Shown here piece after piece: positions 1 to 13,200 of a stretch of 64,000 nt of DNA (positions within the stretch are counted from its first letter, which is position 1; every line of letters begins with the position of its first letter). This stretch comes from Capniomyces stellatus. Taxonomy: Eukaryota > Kickxellomycota > Harpellomycetes > Harpellales > Legeriomycetaceae. The notes under the pieces were generated by a model, which was not told the origin of the DNA, did no database searches, and saw only the letters and a program-made list of their open reading frames with translations. The stretch covers positions 452,151 to 516,150 of the forward strand of contig LUVW01000010.1 in NCBI GenBank assembly GCA_001661515.1, in the 5' to 3' direction. Both the position numbers and the translations under genes were made by a program.

Positions 1-1218
1 CTTAGTGCCGATTGTTTTTTTTTTGTAATAGAAACCAATTTTAAAATTTAAATTGTTATACAAGACACGGGTGATGAGTTTTGGTGTACTTTTTTCTTCT
101 TTGCAAATTTATTTTGTCAAGAGCTGTTTGAAATAAACAAAGTTGAACAATAAGATCCGTGTGATAATGAGATGGGGCAATGTTGGTCAGATAAATAAAA
201 CGAGATAAGATGTACCATTGAAAGTACTTCATTGAAATAGCAGGAGGCGCTATAGCAGCACTGACGGAGAGATCACTAAAGAACGGCGTATTCCTAATTA
301 AATAATGGGTACAAGAACATAGCATAGACCAAAGTCATCAAGACGTGGTTATCTCTAGTGAGGCAGGAGGGAATAGGATAATCATTTATAACATCTTGAG
401 TCTTGGTATTTTTAGTCTATTGATATTTTGAGTCTTGATATTTTTAGTCTAACGATATTTTGAGGCTATTCGTATTTTGAGTTTAATAGTATTGCAAGCC
501 TTGTATAGAAAGATGTTGGGTAGGGAAGCATGTACTTGTGCCAACATTAGTTATAGCCAATGTCTAATAAGTATGTGCCTATTTTGTTAATAATAATAAA
601 GCAAAGAAAACAGACTGTACAAATGTGTCGTGGATGTTTTGGTTTGTACAAAGTTGGTGCTGCATGTTTTATTTTAATTTATTCTTTCAAGTTGGAAAAA
701 GCATTATTGGTGGTTTTTAATTGGGTGTAAACATGGTAATAGTTTGGAAGAGCTGAAAAGCCAAGAGGTAGTTGTGGCAAAAATTGAAGGAAATCTAGAT
801 TCGATGTGCAAAATACTATTTAACTCGTATTAAAAATTAAAATTTAAGGATCATAAAAAGAAAATAGAAAAAGATAAAGTTTAAAATTCAGATTCTAGAT
901 TGTAATTAGTAATGATTAATGGTAAATAAACAAACATTGGCTAAAAAGCAGGAGGAAATAATACACATTTATAAAAAAAATAATAGATTTAGAATCAAAA
1001 AAAAAAAAACTTAGAGGCAGCTTGTAAAAATATCAACACCAAACCTTGCTTATTTATACCAGGCAACATTTCCAATTGAACGATATCAAAAGGATAGACA
1101 TCTTTAGTTAATATTGAGGAATAAAGAGAAGGGCTTGTGGATTTAATCAGCAGTAAACGAGCTTTGAAACAATATATAATAGAAGGACAGTGGGTTAATA
1201 TACAGCGAGGGATTAGAA
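1..1218. other. AT-rich region, no supported gene
   Basis: No coding exon could be supported. The only long reading frame (minus strand, 56-325) matches nothing I recognise. Imperfect AT-rich repeats lie at 395-480. The right part is presumably the promoter and 5' UTR of the CCDC47-like gene that starts at 1219. Confidence 0.5.
395..480. repeat. Imperfect AT-rich tandem repeat, about 32 bp period
   Basis: About two and a half diverged units built on TTGAGTCTTGATATTTTTAG follow one another (starts near 396 and 428, with a decayed third near 460). It lies outside any supported gene. Confidence 0.55.
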
Positions 1219-2835
1219 ATGAATAAGATAAAGATTAATGCGAAAATGAGTATGTTGTTAGGATTGCTTTTGCAGTTGACGTTTTCTATGGCAGAAGGTA
1301 GGCTAGTACAACTAGTAACGAGTGAAATAAATCGAGGAAAAGTGATAAAATTGGTGGATGGGAGGGTGGGATATGAACAATGTAAACTAGATTTGAGAAA
1401 TGGAAATAACAAGGTGTAATAAATAAATAGAATTGCATGGAGCAGAGTCAGTAAATAAGCAGCAAGGAGAGGCGAAGGTTGGAAAGGAGCAAATGAATGT
1501 TGGGGGAAGTGAAAGGTTCAAGTTTGAGTTGGAAAACTACAAGACTGAGGGGGTATTGATAGCTGTGTTGGTTGGGTATTTGTTGGTATTTATTTACGGA
1601 TCAATGGCGAACAAGAAGATTTTCAAAAAAGTGTAAGTAATAGTGGTATTAATGTAGGGTATGTATATTGTGTAAAGTAGCAATATCAGGGGTGGAAGGT
1701 GGGGGTGAGGGATAAAGAAAGTCAAGAGACAAAGATTAACAATAATGTATTTGAATTTGGCTTTGGCTTTGGCTTTGGCTTTGAATTTGGATTTTAATGG
1801 GTGCGAGTATGTGAATTTACTATTTGGTGTATAGAGAGGAACCAATAAAGCAGGTGTTGTCAAGGCACTTTGCGTCGGTTGGGACAAAATCAAGTTCGTT
1901 TTTTGAATACGATAGTCCATCAAATGCGTTGTTTTGGGCGAGTGGAAGAAGAAATTGTAAAGGAATACAGGGGCATTTGCAGTTGAAGAGTCGACAGGAC
2001 GTGTTGGGGATGGCGAATGATTTGTTGGCAAGCAATGATGAGCAGTTGATGGTGGAGGTGGCGCTGAAGGATGACGGGCCAAGGTTTGTTTGTGGATTGA
2101 TGCTGAAAAGCAAGAGCAAGATGATTTTGAAGAGCCGATTTGACTTGGTAATATAAATTGACTAGTGAATTGGTATTTAAACTGATGGAATTAAGAAATA
2201 AAGAATAAGGGGTAGAGAATAAGGAATAATGATATTGGTGTTGGTGTTGGTAAATGAAATAGGAAACGTTCACAAGACAGATGCCAAACGCCAAGTTGGA
2301 TAGCAAGTATGTGATATATGCGGAGAACAATGAGATTGGGCAGCTGATGATGGGGTCGGGGATAGCAGAGTACATGAACAATGGCAAGGATAGTTTGTTG
2401 AAGGAGGTATTTGTGACTGATCAGCCAGAGGTGAAGCCAGAAGAGTTGCCAACAGAGGAGACACGGGGATTTGCGAGCAAGAAGTTGGTGGTGACGATAA
2501 GGATGCCGAGGGATGAGGGTGAGGTGGCGAAGTTTGTGGAGACGTTGGAGTTTAGTTTGAACTTGGTGGATTATATGGAGGATAAGATGAAGGTGTTTGG
2601 GGGGGATATTGTGAAGAAGCAGGATAAGATGAGGGCAGAGGTTTACAAGGACTTGGTTAAGCAGGCGAACAAGGAGAAGGCGGAGATGGGGAGCAAGATG
2701 AAGAACATGAAGAAGAAGATGGAGCTTGATAGTCTCGAGTCGTTGCCGGTTGAGCAGAGAAAGAAGGCAGAGGAAAAGTTGCTTGCAAAGTATGAGCGAA
2801 GGACAAAGAAGAAGTCGGGAGTTCAGCTAAAGTAA
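1219..2835 (+). CDS. CCDC47-like ER membrane protein (PAT complex subunit family, DUF1682)
   Basis: Four exons keep frame: 1219-1297, 1431-1632, 1835-2147 and 2281-2835, giving 382 residues. Donors are GTAGGC, GTAAGT and GTAATA; acceptors are all AG. The start ATG opens a hydrophobic signal peptide (residues 4-24). A short linker leads to one membrane helix (VLIAVLVGYLLVFIYG, about residues 72-87). Then comes the family's cytosolic domain, with the aligned motifs FWASGRRNCKG and LKSRQDVLGMANDL. The C-terminus is a very basic Lys/Arg/Glu helix ending in KKKSGVQLK, as in animal CCDC47. In animals the protein sits in the ER translocon and, with Asterix, helps insert multi-spanning membrane proteins. 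It is shorter than the human protein (483 aa), mainly because the acidic luminal segment is reduced. Family assignment is strong; the role in this organism is inferred. The gene converges on the AAA ATPase gene, with 201 bp between stop codons. Confidence 0.88.
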
Positions 2836-3036
2836 AGTAATGAGAATAAGTAAAAGGGATTTTTTTGGTAGAAGGATATTCTAGACTGATTGATTTCAAA
2901 CGTTTTATTTAGTTTAAGGTTTTTTTTTTTTTAATTTTTTTGTAGTGGTATTATTATTATTATTATACAAAATAAATCAAGATTAAGATAGTATAAAAAA
3001 AAAAAACAAGAATAAAAGTGGGAATAAAAATTAGAA

Positions 3037-5173
3037 TTAGAATAGGGAGTTGATGATTTGGTTGATTAAAAGCGATGTGTATGATGGGGGGAGAGTTGGA
3101 AATGAAGAATTTGGATTGAGTTGGAGAGAATAGTTTGATTTGGCGACTGCGGCACAGTTGGCGATAGAAGAGTAAAGAGACTCGAGAAGAAAGAGGTTTA
3201 GGGAGTCGAGGTTGATTGGGACAATGGGGAGAGATGGGTTACAAGGGGATTGTTTGGAAACGAGGGATTTGAGGAGGTAGTTGTCAACAAAGAAGTTGAT
3301 TGATTTGGGGTTAGGAGTGATGGTAACTATAGTTTTGGAGTCAGATTTTGCAGGCTTTATAGGGTTTGTAGGATTTGTAAGATTTGTGGTTTGGTAATGG
3401 TAGTTGGTTGAGAATTGAGAGTCAACATCATTGTCAGAACCATTGATTGAACCATTGTCAGAACCAAAACTTGCTAGAGAATCAGTGTCAGAAACATGGT
3501 CAGTACACGCAGAACCCGCAATGTACGGGATGGTGGCAACAGAGACAGACTCGACAATACGGCAATCACGGCCGTCTTGCCCACCCAACCGCGGTTTTTT
3601 CCGAGGAAATTCAGGAGCATTGGTAAGAGAAACAAACTTTTCAATGGTATAAACGCGACAAAGTTCGGTTGTTTCCGAATCAAACAAATCAGCCACCAAC
3701 AACTGTACTCTCTCGATTAACTCATGTACCATCACCAATGCACATCCAACGTCACTGACTTTCGCAACTCCCAACTGTGATTTTCTGGCCATTATATCAT
3801 CCTTACATTTCTTCACAAACCCCATCTGCTTGTCTGCCAGGTACTTGTAAGGAACACTTTTCAATGTATTGTTTTGGTTTTTGAATCTGCAGTTCTGTTT
3901 TTCTAGATTGTGTTTTATTCCTTTGGATTGGTGGGGTTTGGACTCGGCTAGTTTCTGGATTCTTTGCAAATGGTCAAGAGTCACGTGATTGTTAGGCCCT
4001 GCAAACCCACTCATTCTTCCGTTTTTTTCTCCTTTCCCATCATCACTAGTGTTGCTGCTGCTACTGCTGCTAATAATACTGCCAATGCTGATAATACTGT
4101 CAATGCTGATGTTACTAATGTTACTGTTGGATAGTGTTATTGTTGGTAATAGTTGAAGTAAGCATTGGTTTGCAAAAGTGATAAAGTCGTACATGAACTG
4201 GTGGACACAAAGATAGAGTAATTGGTTGTTTTTGGCTTTGAATTCGACGAGCGCTGTAGAGATTTTGGATCTTATCAGAGCTAGGTTGTGGTTGGCACTA
4301 TGGGTGGATTCCGGTACGTCATAGTTGGAATTCAGAGTATTCAGAGTGTTGTATTTGGAGCCAAGGCTTGACAAGATTTGGGACAGTTTGGAGTAAACCA
4401 TCAGCACAACTTTGTTGTTGTTGGAATCATCTGTACGGTCTTGGTTGAGTGAAGAGAGCAGATTGAGAGGATATTCGGTATTCTCGGTATAGTTGTAGCA
4501 GGGGTTTAAGGATTGGTTGGAACATTCAAGTGCAGAATAGACATCAACAGAACCAGAGTTAGATTCAGAGTTGAAATTGGAATTAGAAACAGAAACAGAG
4601 ACGGGACTGAGCAAGAGAGATTTGATAATGGTACTAAAACGGCCAAAAAAGAGGGCCGAGTTGAGTTTAGGAACAAGAAATGTACCAAAAGCAAACAAAT
4701 CAGCCAACCCAGCCAGCCAAGACGGCAAATTCAAAGACTCACAAACAATCAACACACCAGCACAGCAAGACCGTCGACCAACCGACCGTTTAACACAAGC
4801 AGAAACAACATCGGCAAGCCCAGAGTCCTCATAGTAACTGTTGGACACATCTGCAACAACCACCAGCTGACAGCTCGTGAAAAGACCATTGACAAATGAG
4901 TGAACACTCGTGCTGCTGTGTTCTGCAGTCGCCGCGTAGCTGATCAGACTCGCTGGGTCTATTTCAGCAACTTTTACGTCTTTTAAATTTAACTTGACCA
5001 ATCTAACCATACTTTGGTAATTCATCCCTGGCTCCCCCTTAACCATTGCCCTTATAACCCCAGTTGCTGCCAACTTTGTTGACTTGAACAACTCGACAAT
5101 TCCCGCAACAACATCAGAGTAAAAAGGCTCAAAAACATCTTTATCTTCATCATCAACACTTTTATCTACTATT

Positions 5174-5211
<38 letters not shown>

Positions 5212-6709
5212 AGTGGCTTGGTTGGTTTGGCTGGTTAGTAGTTTAGAGTTTCTGATCCTGTTTGCGACTGATCCTGTTGACAAGAACTCTAGAGCGTTGA
5301 AAACATCAGATTCAGAAACGTCAATAAGACTGGCATCAAATCCACCGTCGTTGATTTCACCGGTCACTCCGCCGGTCACTTCACCGGTCCCAAAATCGTA
5401 CAGGTTTGGGTACACGCGTCTGACAGCAAACAACACAGACTCATTGCACAGAGCTTCCAGTTCAGCCCCGCTCCACCCGTTTGTGCTGTCGACAACCGTG
5501 TTGACCAAGGGCTCTGCAAGCGCACTCGGCCACTTGCCGGTGTGGATGCGGATAATTTGTTTGCGGGCCTCAGCCTGAGGGTACCCAAAGTACAGTTCCT
5601 TGTCAAAGCGGCCAGGTCGTCTCAGGGCCTGATCAATGTTGTCGGGAAGATTTGTTGCGCCAATGACAACGACCTGACCTAAAGTGTCAAGGCCATCCAT
5701 CAGGTTGAGTAGTGACGTTACTAATGTGACGTGCACTTGGTCCTGCCTTCCGTTTCTTGCCGGTGCCAACCCATCAAGCTCGTCGAAAAAAATGATTGCT
5801 GGCTGTGTCTGCTGCGCCTTTGCAAACACCTCGCGCAAGTACCTCTCACCCTCCCCCACCCACTTTGACAAACACTCTGATCCCTTCACCACATAGAAAC
5901 TCACCTCCATCCCCCTCTTGCTGCAACTCTGTGCCGTTGCTCTTGCCAACAACGTCTTTCCCGTCCCTGGCGGCCCATGGAACAAAATCCCTCTTGTCGT
6001 CTTCATCCCAAACCTCTGTCCCACTTGCGGGTATAGCAATGGCAACATCACCGCCTCCTTCACCACCCTTATATGCTCCCCAAGCCCCCCTACCATCCCG
6101 TAACTATCCCCTTCCCCTTCCCCTCCACCTTCACCTTCACCTTCACCTTCACCTTCCCCCAATCCTACTTTTACCGCTTCAATCTTTGTTCTCATCTGCG
6201 ACCCCACCTCTCTTTCATCCTCACTGCTCGACTCTTCCCCCATCATACTCGACCTTTGAACCATTCCTGACTCTAATATACTCCCCACTTTTATCCTCTC
6301 TTTTTTCTTTTTCCTCTCTAAATCCTCATTTTTATCCATTTCTCTATCCCTCCTCACCCTTTTCGGACTCTCTACAAATGTCAGTTGACTTGGGATTATC
6401 ATTCTCTCATTTCTGCCCGGACTCCTACACCTGAAATTGTACTTTCTCTTGTCTCCTGATTCATCTCTCATCCCTATATTCCTCTTTCCTCTCTTTCCTC
6501 TCTTTATCTCTTTTTTACTCTTTTTTCTTTGGTTCTCTTTCTCCAACTCTCTTTTCTTTTCTTTTTCCTTTTCCTTTACGTTTATTTTTATGTTCAACCC
6601 TTTTTGTGTTTTGTTTCTAGTCTTGTATCTAAATCCATTTTCTATCCCTTCTCCACCTCTAATATTATTATTACTACTACTACTACTACTGCTGACATTA
6701 CCACTACCA

Positions 6710-6755
<46 letters not shown>

Positions 6756-6910
6756 CTTGTTCATCTGATACTGCTTTGATTACTTTTTTTACCACTTTTC
6801 TACCCGTTATCTTTTCTATTAATCGTTCCCTCTCTCTCTCCCTCGCCTTCTCTCTCTCTTTTTCTTTCTCCTTTTCCTTTTCTCTTTTCTTTTCTCTTTC
6901 CTTTTCTCTC

Positions 6911-6966
<56 letters not shown>

Positions 6967-8706
6967 CTTTTCCTTTTCCTTTTCCAAACTCCTTCTTCTT
7001 TCCTCTCTTGTAAACGGCCTCTCATCACTATTTTTATCTCCATTTTTACCCCTACTCTTTTTTATTTCTCTTGTCTTTTCCACTCTCTCTACCTTTTTCT
7101 CTTCCACAGCCCCATATACTCTACCACTCTCTCCAAATCCAAATCCCACTCCCTGGTTTCTAACCTTTACCTCCACCTCCACTCCCATCCTTTTCTCCCT
7201 CCCCTTTTCTCCTGCTGGTTTGCTGTTTACACTTATGACTCCAATATTGCTTTTACCGTCTTGTTCTCCATTTCTACCTCCCTTATACTCACCAACTTTC
7301 TCAATATCACCATCTAACCTATTCGGCTCCCTATACAAATTTACTTGTTTTCCCTCGCTATTTTCTCCTAATTCTATTTTCTCCTTGTCAACAAGATCAA
7401 TACCAATATCAATACCAATACCATCAACACCACCACTGTTTCCATCACCTTCTTTATCTACAATCACTCCTGTATCCACTCCTTTAAGCTCATCATCCCC
7501 CACCACTCCTTTACTCCCCAACAGCTTTACTCTACTACTACCACCACCACCACCACCATCACCACTCGCATTACTACTACCACTACTACTACCACTACTA
7601 CTACCACTACTACTACTAATATTACCTCCAATACTACTAATACTACCAATACTACTAATACTACTAATACTACCACCTAGACTACTGCTGTTAGAGTACC
7701 CATCCAAGCTTGTTATTACGCTTGACCCCATACCTGACTCACTACTATTACCCCCACCATCTCTTCCATTACTATCACCATTTCTATTTCTATTACTGTT
7801 GTTGTTGCTGTTACTTTTACTGCCCTCACCAATTCCTCCTATATTATTACCTTTAAATCTGCTTATTAAATTTTGACTTGTTGGATTTGTCCTTATAAGC
7901 ATATCCTCTATTTCATCGCTAATACTTTTCGCTTTATACTTTGTAGAGTTGGAATTATAATTTTTGTTAATGTTGCTGCCACTGTTGCTGTTTCTTTTGA
8001 TCCCAACCTCTTCCATTATTTCCCCTTCCGTATCTGTTTCCGTCGTACTAATCAAACTGTTCTCGCCAATACCAAACAACGACTTTTCCAACGAACTGTA
8101 ACTCCACATCTGCCCTCTTCCCTCCCTCCTACCCTCGCTATTACTCGCCCTTTGTACTGCTACTCTATTCCCCACTAAATTCCCAACTTCTGCACTAATC
8201 CCTGACCTAACTTCTGACCCAACTTCTGGCCTAACTTCTGAACCAACTCCCGTTTTAAAATCAACGCTAGCCATAATACTACTGCTTCTATCCTGTCTAT
8301 CCCTTCTTTTTCCGCTTCTATATCCTGCTAACGATCCCCGATTCGACTCGTTTGAGTTTGAAAGGTACCTTTCTCCAAACCCTTTTCTATTCCAACTTGC
8401 TCTTTTCTCCCCTCTCCCCCTTCCCTCGTCTTTTGAACCACTGCCATCACCACTGCCTACACTAACTATTTTGCTTCTCTCAAGCAACAAATTCTCCGTG
8501 TTGCGCATCGAGTTTACCACATACCTTGCTTTGCTCTGGTCATACTCTTTTTCTTTGCCAATTCCCCTTCTTATATTCATATTCGAGCCTCCCTGCTCAT
8601 AATCTCTCGCCACGCCCCTGCTTGCTCCTATGCTTTCAAACTCTGTTTCGTCCAAGAAAACCTTTCTGTTGCTTTTTATTCCTCTAGTTTCGTACTGTCC
8701 AACCAT
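3037..8706 (-). CDS. ATAD2/Yta7/Abo1-type AAA+ ATPase, chromatin factor
   Basis: One intronless frame of 1889 residues. The first ~860 residues are low-complexity: Ser/Asn/Gly runs, then RE/KE repeats and a polyserine tract. The AAA+ module begins near residue 873 (VGGLGEHIRVVKEAV). It has Walker A GPPGTGKT, the ATAD2-type signature CLSKWVGEGE, Walker B IIFFDELDGLAP, sensor GATNLPDNID and arginine finger RRPGRFD. A polyglutamine run follows near residues 1165-1178. Next comes a poorly conserved second ATPase-like region (around ALFFGRFSTII) and a helical tail. Family members are histone-binding hexameric ATPases acting on nucleosome density and histone H3 handling. I could not find a convincing bromodomain: the PDY and Asn acetyl-lysine motifs are not visible where expected. 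The ATPase family call is strong; the absence of a bromodomain is tentative. Confidence 0.9.
5169..5210. repeat. CTG/CAG microsatellite encoding polyglutamine
   Basis: A near-perfect GCT run on the plus strand reads as 12-13 consecutive CAG (Gln) codons in the minus-strand AAA ATPase, in the linker after the ATPase core. Confidence 0.9.
6120..7720. repeat. Polypyrimidine/polypurine and ACT-repeat tract inside the AAA ATPase gene
   Basis: The plus strand is almost continuously C/T-rich with ACT, CTCTCT and CCTTCA runs. These encode Ser, Arg/Glu and Gly/Glu repeats on the minus strand. Sub-runs include CACCTT near 6127-6157, ACT near 6669-6755 and CTCT near 6910-6960. The tract explains the long leucine-rich plus-strand reading frame here, which is not a gene. 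Confidence 0.8.
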
Positions 8707-10200
8707 TCTATTGCTGACGTACTCCTTTTTCTATTTTCTCTTCTTTTCTGTCTACTTTCCCCTTGTGATTTGCTCCCCTTTTACCATCACTGTTGTGATC
8801 TGTTTATATATACAACACACACCAACTATCCTTATAAAAAAAAAGCAAACAGAGCTAGAAATAAGCAATTTTATAATTTTACCTCAAACAAGAAAAAAAA
8901 TAAGAAAAATTTTTTTAAAGAAAAAAAATGTTGGTATTTACAGTCTAAATTTGAAAACAAGTGTAACTATCCCACCTTTTATTGACTTCTTGTCCCTTTA
9001 CTTTGGTTCCATTTGCTAGAAATAAAGTTTTGATTCGCGACTCATTTTTCTTTAATTGCTCTTGACACCTTTTTTATTTATTTCAAACAGAACGTGTGAG
9101 TGGGAAGTTGTTTACTAATGAATTTGATCAATAAAAACTACCAGATCAAAATCAACATTCCCTTTTAATGCGTCGGTTTCATAAGCCTATAACTCTTTAA
9201 TTCTCCTGCGCAAACAATATTTTGTTTCAGCAAAATTAACAAGGCTAGATTTCAATAGCATTATCAACAATGAAAACTAAACCTATACAAAATCAAAATC
9301 AAAATCTAAACAAAATCAAAACAAACAAAAGCAAACAAAATCGTGAATCTAGTTGTAAACATTAGAGATAAATTATAAAGATATATCCTGATAATAATAC
9401 AAACACACATGATTATTTAAACCCCGTTAAAGTAAACCACCACTTTAAACATTCCTGAGCGCGTTTCTAAAAGCAATTAAAACTAAATAAAAGCAAAGCA
9501 CTCTGTAAAAAAAAAACAAAAAAACAATCAAACAATACTTGAGGTTGGTATTTACCGCAACATAACATAAAATATCACGTACTGCCACAATCATTTATCT
9601 ATCTTCTATTTCATTAGCAAACTGGGACAGAGTGCGTGAGCTGTTGATCAAAACCACGCTTATTGCTGTCCTTTTATTTGTTTTTTGGTTTTTGTTTTTT
9701 GTTTTTCGGTTTTTGATTTCTTTTTATTAAAGCTGAAACTAAAATTGAAACTGAAACTGAGATTGATTTTTATTTTAAACGTGGAAAGTATTCATCGTAG
9801 GGTATAAAGCGTATTCAGCAAGCGGAAAGTAAATCCCAGAATTTAGTGAATTCCAGGAACAACAAAGGGATTCCTACATTTGGAATAAACAAACACGTTG
9901 TGGTATTTATTGAAGTATGAGTATGGAAAAGGACGAAACGGCAAATGTAGAGATAGGCAAGTGGACATAAGATAACAAATATAAGAGGCCATTTCACCTG
10001 TTTAATTTGATTTCACAAGTTTGCTTTTTTTTATTATGAAAGCTTTGCCTTAAAGAAACTATAAAGAAGGAAAAGTAAAAGTAAAACAAAAGCAAAGGCA
10101 AAGAAGAAAAAAAAAAGTCTTGGTGGATATTAGGAAGAGTACATGACAAATGCGCTAACATGTGGATAAAATATACAATCATGTGTGTGAAAAAGTAGAT
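8707..10200. other. Divergent intergenic region between AAA ATPase and MYSM1-like genes
   Basis: About 1.5 kb of AT-rich DNA with A and T runs separates two divergently transcribed genes and presumably holds both promoters. A tetranucleotide-like CAAAATC/AAACAAAA stretch lies near 9290-9340. I saw no coding exon and no structured RNA. Confidence 0.5.
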
Positions 10201-13200
10201 ATGGAAGACTCGGGGACAGCAATGGAGAGCAAGCAGAAGGAACCTGGGATTGTTAAAGATGGCGTTGGGTTGTTAAACAAACATAAAGAAAATGTAAATA
10301 TCGAGCTACTGAATACGGATGACAAGCCAGTCAAGAAAGCGAAACTTGAAAGCGAGAATGTTGTAGAAGGGGGCGATATAAAAGATAATAACGTTGAAAT
10401 AGATATAGAAAAGGTAGATGTTGAGGCAGAGAGTGGGGAAGTAAAAGTAGATATTGATGTTGATATTGACGTTGATGTTGATGTTGGTACAGAGCGAAAT
10501 GGGGCAAACGAAGGGGGTGGCAGTGGTATGGCTACTGATGAAAGCAAGGAAGCTAAGCCGACTAAAAGAATAAGGTTTAAAGCGATACAGAGTCAGGAAA
10601 ACGTACAGGAGCCAAAAAGACGGATTAGTGCAAGAAATCAAAGCAGACTAGAAAAGGCCAACAGTAAGCCAGAAAAGGGGGACCTGGAGAAGAAAGATAA
10701 GGTCCAGGTAAAAAAAGATGCCAGTGCCAAAAACACAGATCATTGTGTGTTTGATGACGGGGAGCTGAGCCTAACTTCGCTTTCTAGTTCCGAGAGCCAA
10801 AGCGAGGCTGAGGCGGATGAGGAAGACTTGGTAGGTTTACCAATGAGTCCAGACAGCAGCAGCGACAAAAAGACAAAGCTGCGGATCAAGTTTGTGTCAA
10901 ATCCGGCAGATAAAGAAGCCAGTATTGGTATGCAAATCAGTGAGCCAAACACCAAACACGAACCAAAAACGGAAGCAAAATTCAAGCCAGCAGCAAAGCC
11001 TAGGGCCAAGGCCAAGACTGGAGCTAGATCCAGAGCTAAAAAGAAGACCGCGTCGAAACCGAAAAAAGTGGCAAACAGCGATACACCAGGTGGAAACGAC
11101 GAAAACAAATCAGCCGCAGAAAGCACTGCACCTAAAGCTATCAGTGCTCAGGAGGAAGAGGAACTTAGTAGCGCATTGATAGCACAGCTACTGGCGGCTG
11201 ACGGAGGCCTGGTGTCTAACAAACAGGCCAGCAGAGGTGGGTTTGGTGGTGGAAGCGTTCTGATGGACTACGATGACGAAAATGACGAGTATACTCAGGG
11301 CTACTACAACGAATACAAACCAAGCAAAGTGTCGAAAAAATCTAAAGGTTTTGGCTACGGATCAAGTGGTAGCGATGATGACGGCGAGTTTAAAATTGAC
11401 GATGATGATGATTGGAACCCTGGGAAAAAAAGCCGCAGAAGGAGCAGTGGTAATAGCAGCAGAGGGAGAGGTAAGATCCAAACTATACTTTACACATCAC
11501 TAATATTTCTAAAATTGTATTGCAAAGAAAAGAAAAAAAAAGCACACACACATACACACATAAAAGTTGCTAAAGCAAACACTGTAAATTTATCATGATT
11601 TAAATAGGCCGAAAAGGCGTTAAAATACCAACAACTTTTGACTCAAACTCAACCCCAAGCTCTGCAAAAGCAAATCAACAAGGAAACCCCGGGATTGATC
11701 AAGCGGCAGATACCAGAGAAGCCATGGTTAATGTGGACACGGATTCGCCAAACATTAGCAATACCAGAGACCTAAATGACCGATTATTACCGGCCCAAGC
11801 GTCAGAAAATATCAGTGTTGTTAACATGTCCAACAATTCGAGCAACTCTGGCGACACGAACATAAGCGTTGATGACGAGACTTTGCAACCGCATGAAAAA
11901 TGCAACAGCATTTCTGGTAACATCAGCAACATCAGCAACATCAGCAACATCAGCAACATCAGCAACATCAGCAACATCAGCAACATCAGCAACATCAGCA
12001 ACGTGGGTGGTATGGGTGGTTTGGATGGCGGGTATAGTGTTGGTGTTTATACTGATGAGGAGGAGGCTCTGTTTCTACAAGGACTGGAACTACATGGAAG
12101 AGACTGGAAACAGGTTAGTGAGACTATTTACTTTATTTTTCTTGTTTACTGTTCTTGTTTTGAATCTGCGAGTTTTAACTTATTTCCACCTTGTGTCATC
12201 ATTATGCCTGTATATGTTTTGTTTTTTGAATTTTTTTTTTTTTTTTTTTTGGGTGTTNTTTTTTTTTTTTTTTTTTTTGGGTGATGAAAGAGTCGACAAA
12301 TGGCATATGTACAAAATTGATTTAAGTGAAGTGAAAAATAATAATAAAATAATAAATTAGATTTCAGGGCTATTGAAAACTAGAGAGTCAAAATCAATCC
12401 GGTCACACGCACAAAAACACTTTATAAAGCTGTATCGGGACAACCTTCCGCTTCCGAGCAAAGTTTTGGAAAGCGGCTCGGGCTACACTCTGTCAGGAAA
12501 GCCCCTGGACCCCACTAGCGCAGCAGCAAGGCCGTACCTAACAAGCATGAACAACACAGGCGACAACGCCAAAAGTGTAGCCAGCAACAGCGCAGGGAAT
12601 GTCGATGGAGGCAGCAACAGCACCAACAACCCAAGCAAAAACACCAGGAACAAAAGCACGACCAAGCGAAGTGGGACTGCTGGAAACGATAGGGATTTGG
12701 TGCAGGAATCGAAGCTAGACTCTGAACAAGTCGACATGTTTGCTATTACTTCAGGCCCCACAGAGTATGTATTGTCACGGCCTAAACGCAACAGAGTCAA
12801 CACCAGAAACGCGGTTCAACCAGCATTAACGTAAGCCTCTTTAGTGTTATCATTTTTTATTTTTTTTTTTAAAAACCAAAACATCAAATCGAAATTCGAA
12901 GTTGCGAAATTTAAAATTGCGAAATCCAACTAACTCATCTCTTTAATTAAACAGCGATCCTCATGCCCTGGTCAAATGTTCGTCGTTTGCTGGAGAGCCG
13001 GGGTCAGGGACTTTTGGCAGCCAGCCGTTCAAGCTAAGCGTACACAGCAACGCCCAGGTAGTGATGGACATACACGCACACCTGATGGAGACTGAGATTA
13101 TTGGTCTGCTGGGCGGGTACTGGGACAGCGCCAAGAAGGAGCTGACGGTTAAACAAAGCTTCCCCTGCAGAGCGCTGTCTACAGACGACGACCACTTGAA

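Noticed and set aside
56..325. 89-codon minus-strand frame at the left edge
   Set aside because: No recognisable domain or flanking splice sites; it could be an exon of an off-window gene but that cannot be shown.
1594..2387. Minus-strand frames of 99-162 codons
   Set aside because: They overlap CCDC47-like exons and a repeat-containing intron and match no family.
6437..7876. 479-codon plus-strand frame rich in Leu, Ser and Pro
   Set aside because: It is the exact antisense of the repeat-rich N-terminus of the minus-strand AAA ATPase; the composition follows from CT-rich repeats.
12361..12367. Alternative acceptor after ATTTCAG for MYSM1-like exon 3
   Set aside because: It breaks the reading frame (an immediate stop in phase 0); the TTAG acceptor ending at 12360 restores the conserved SANT sequence.
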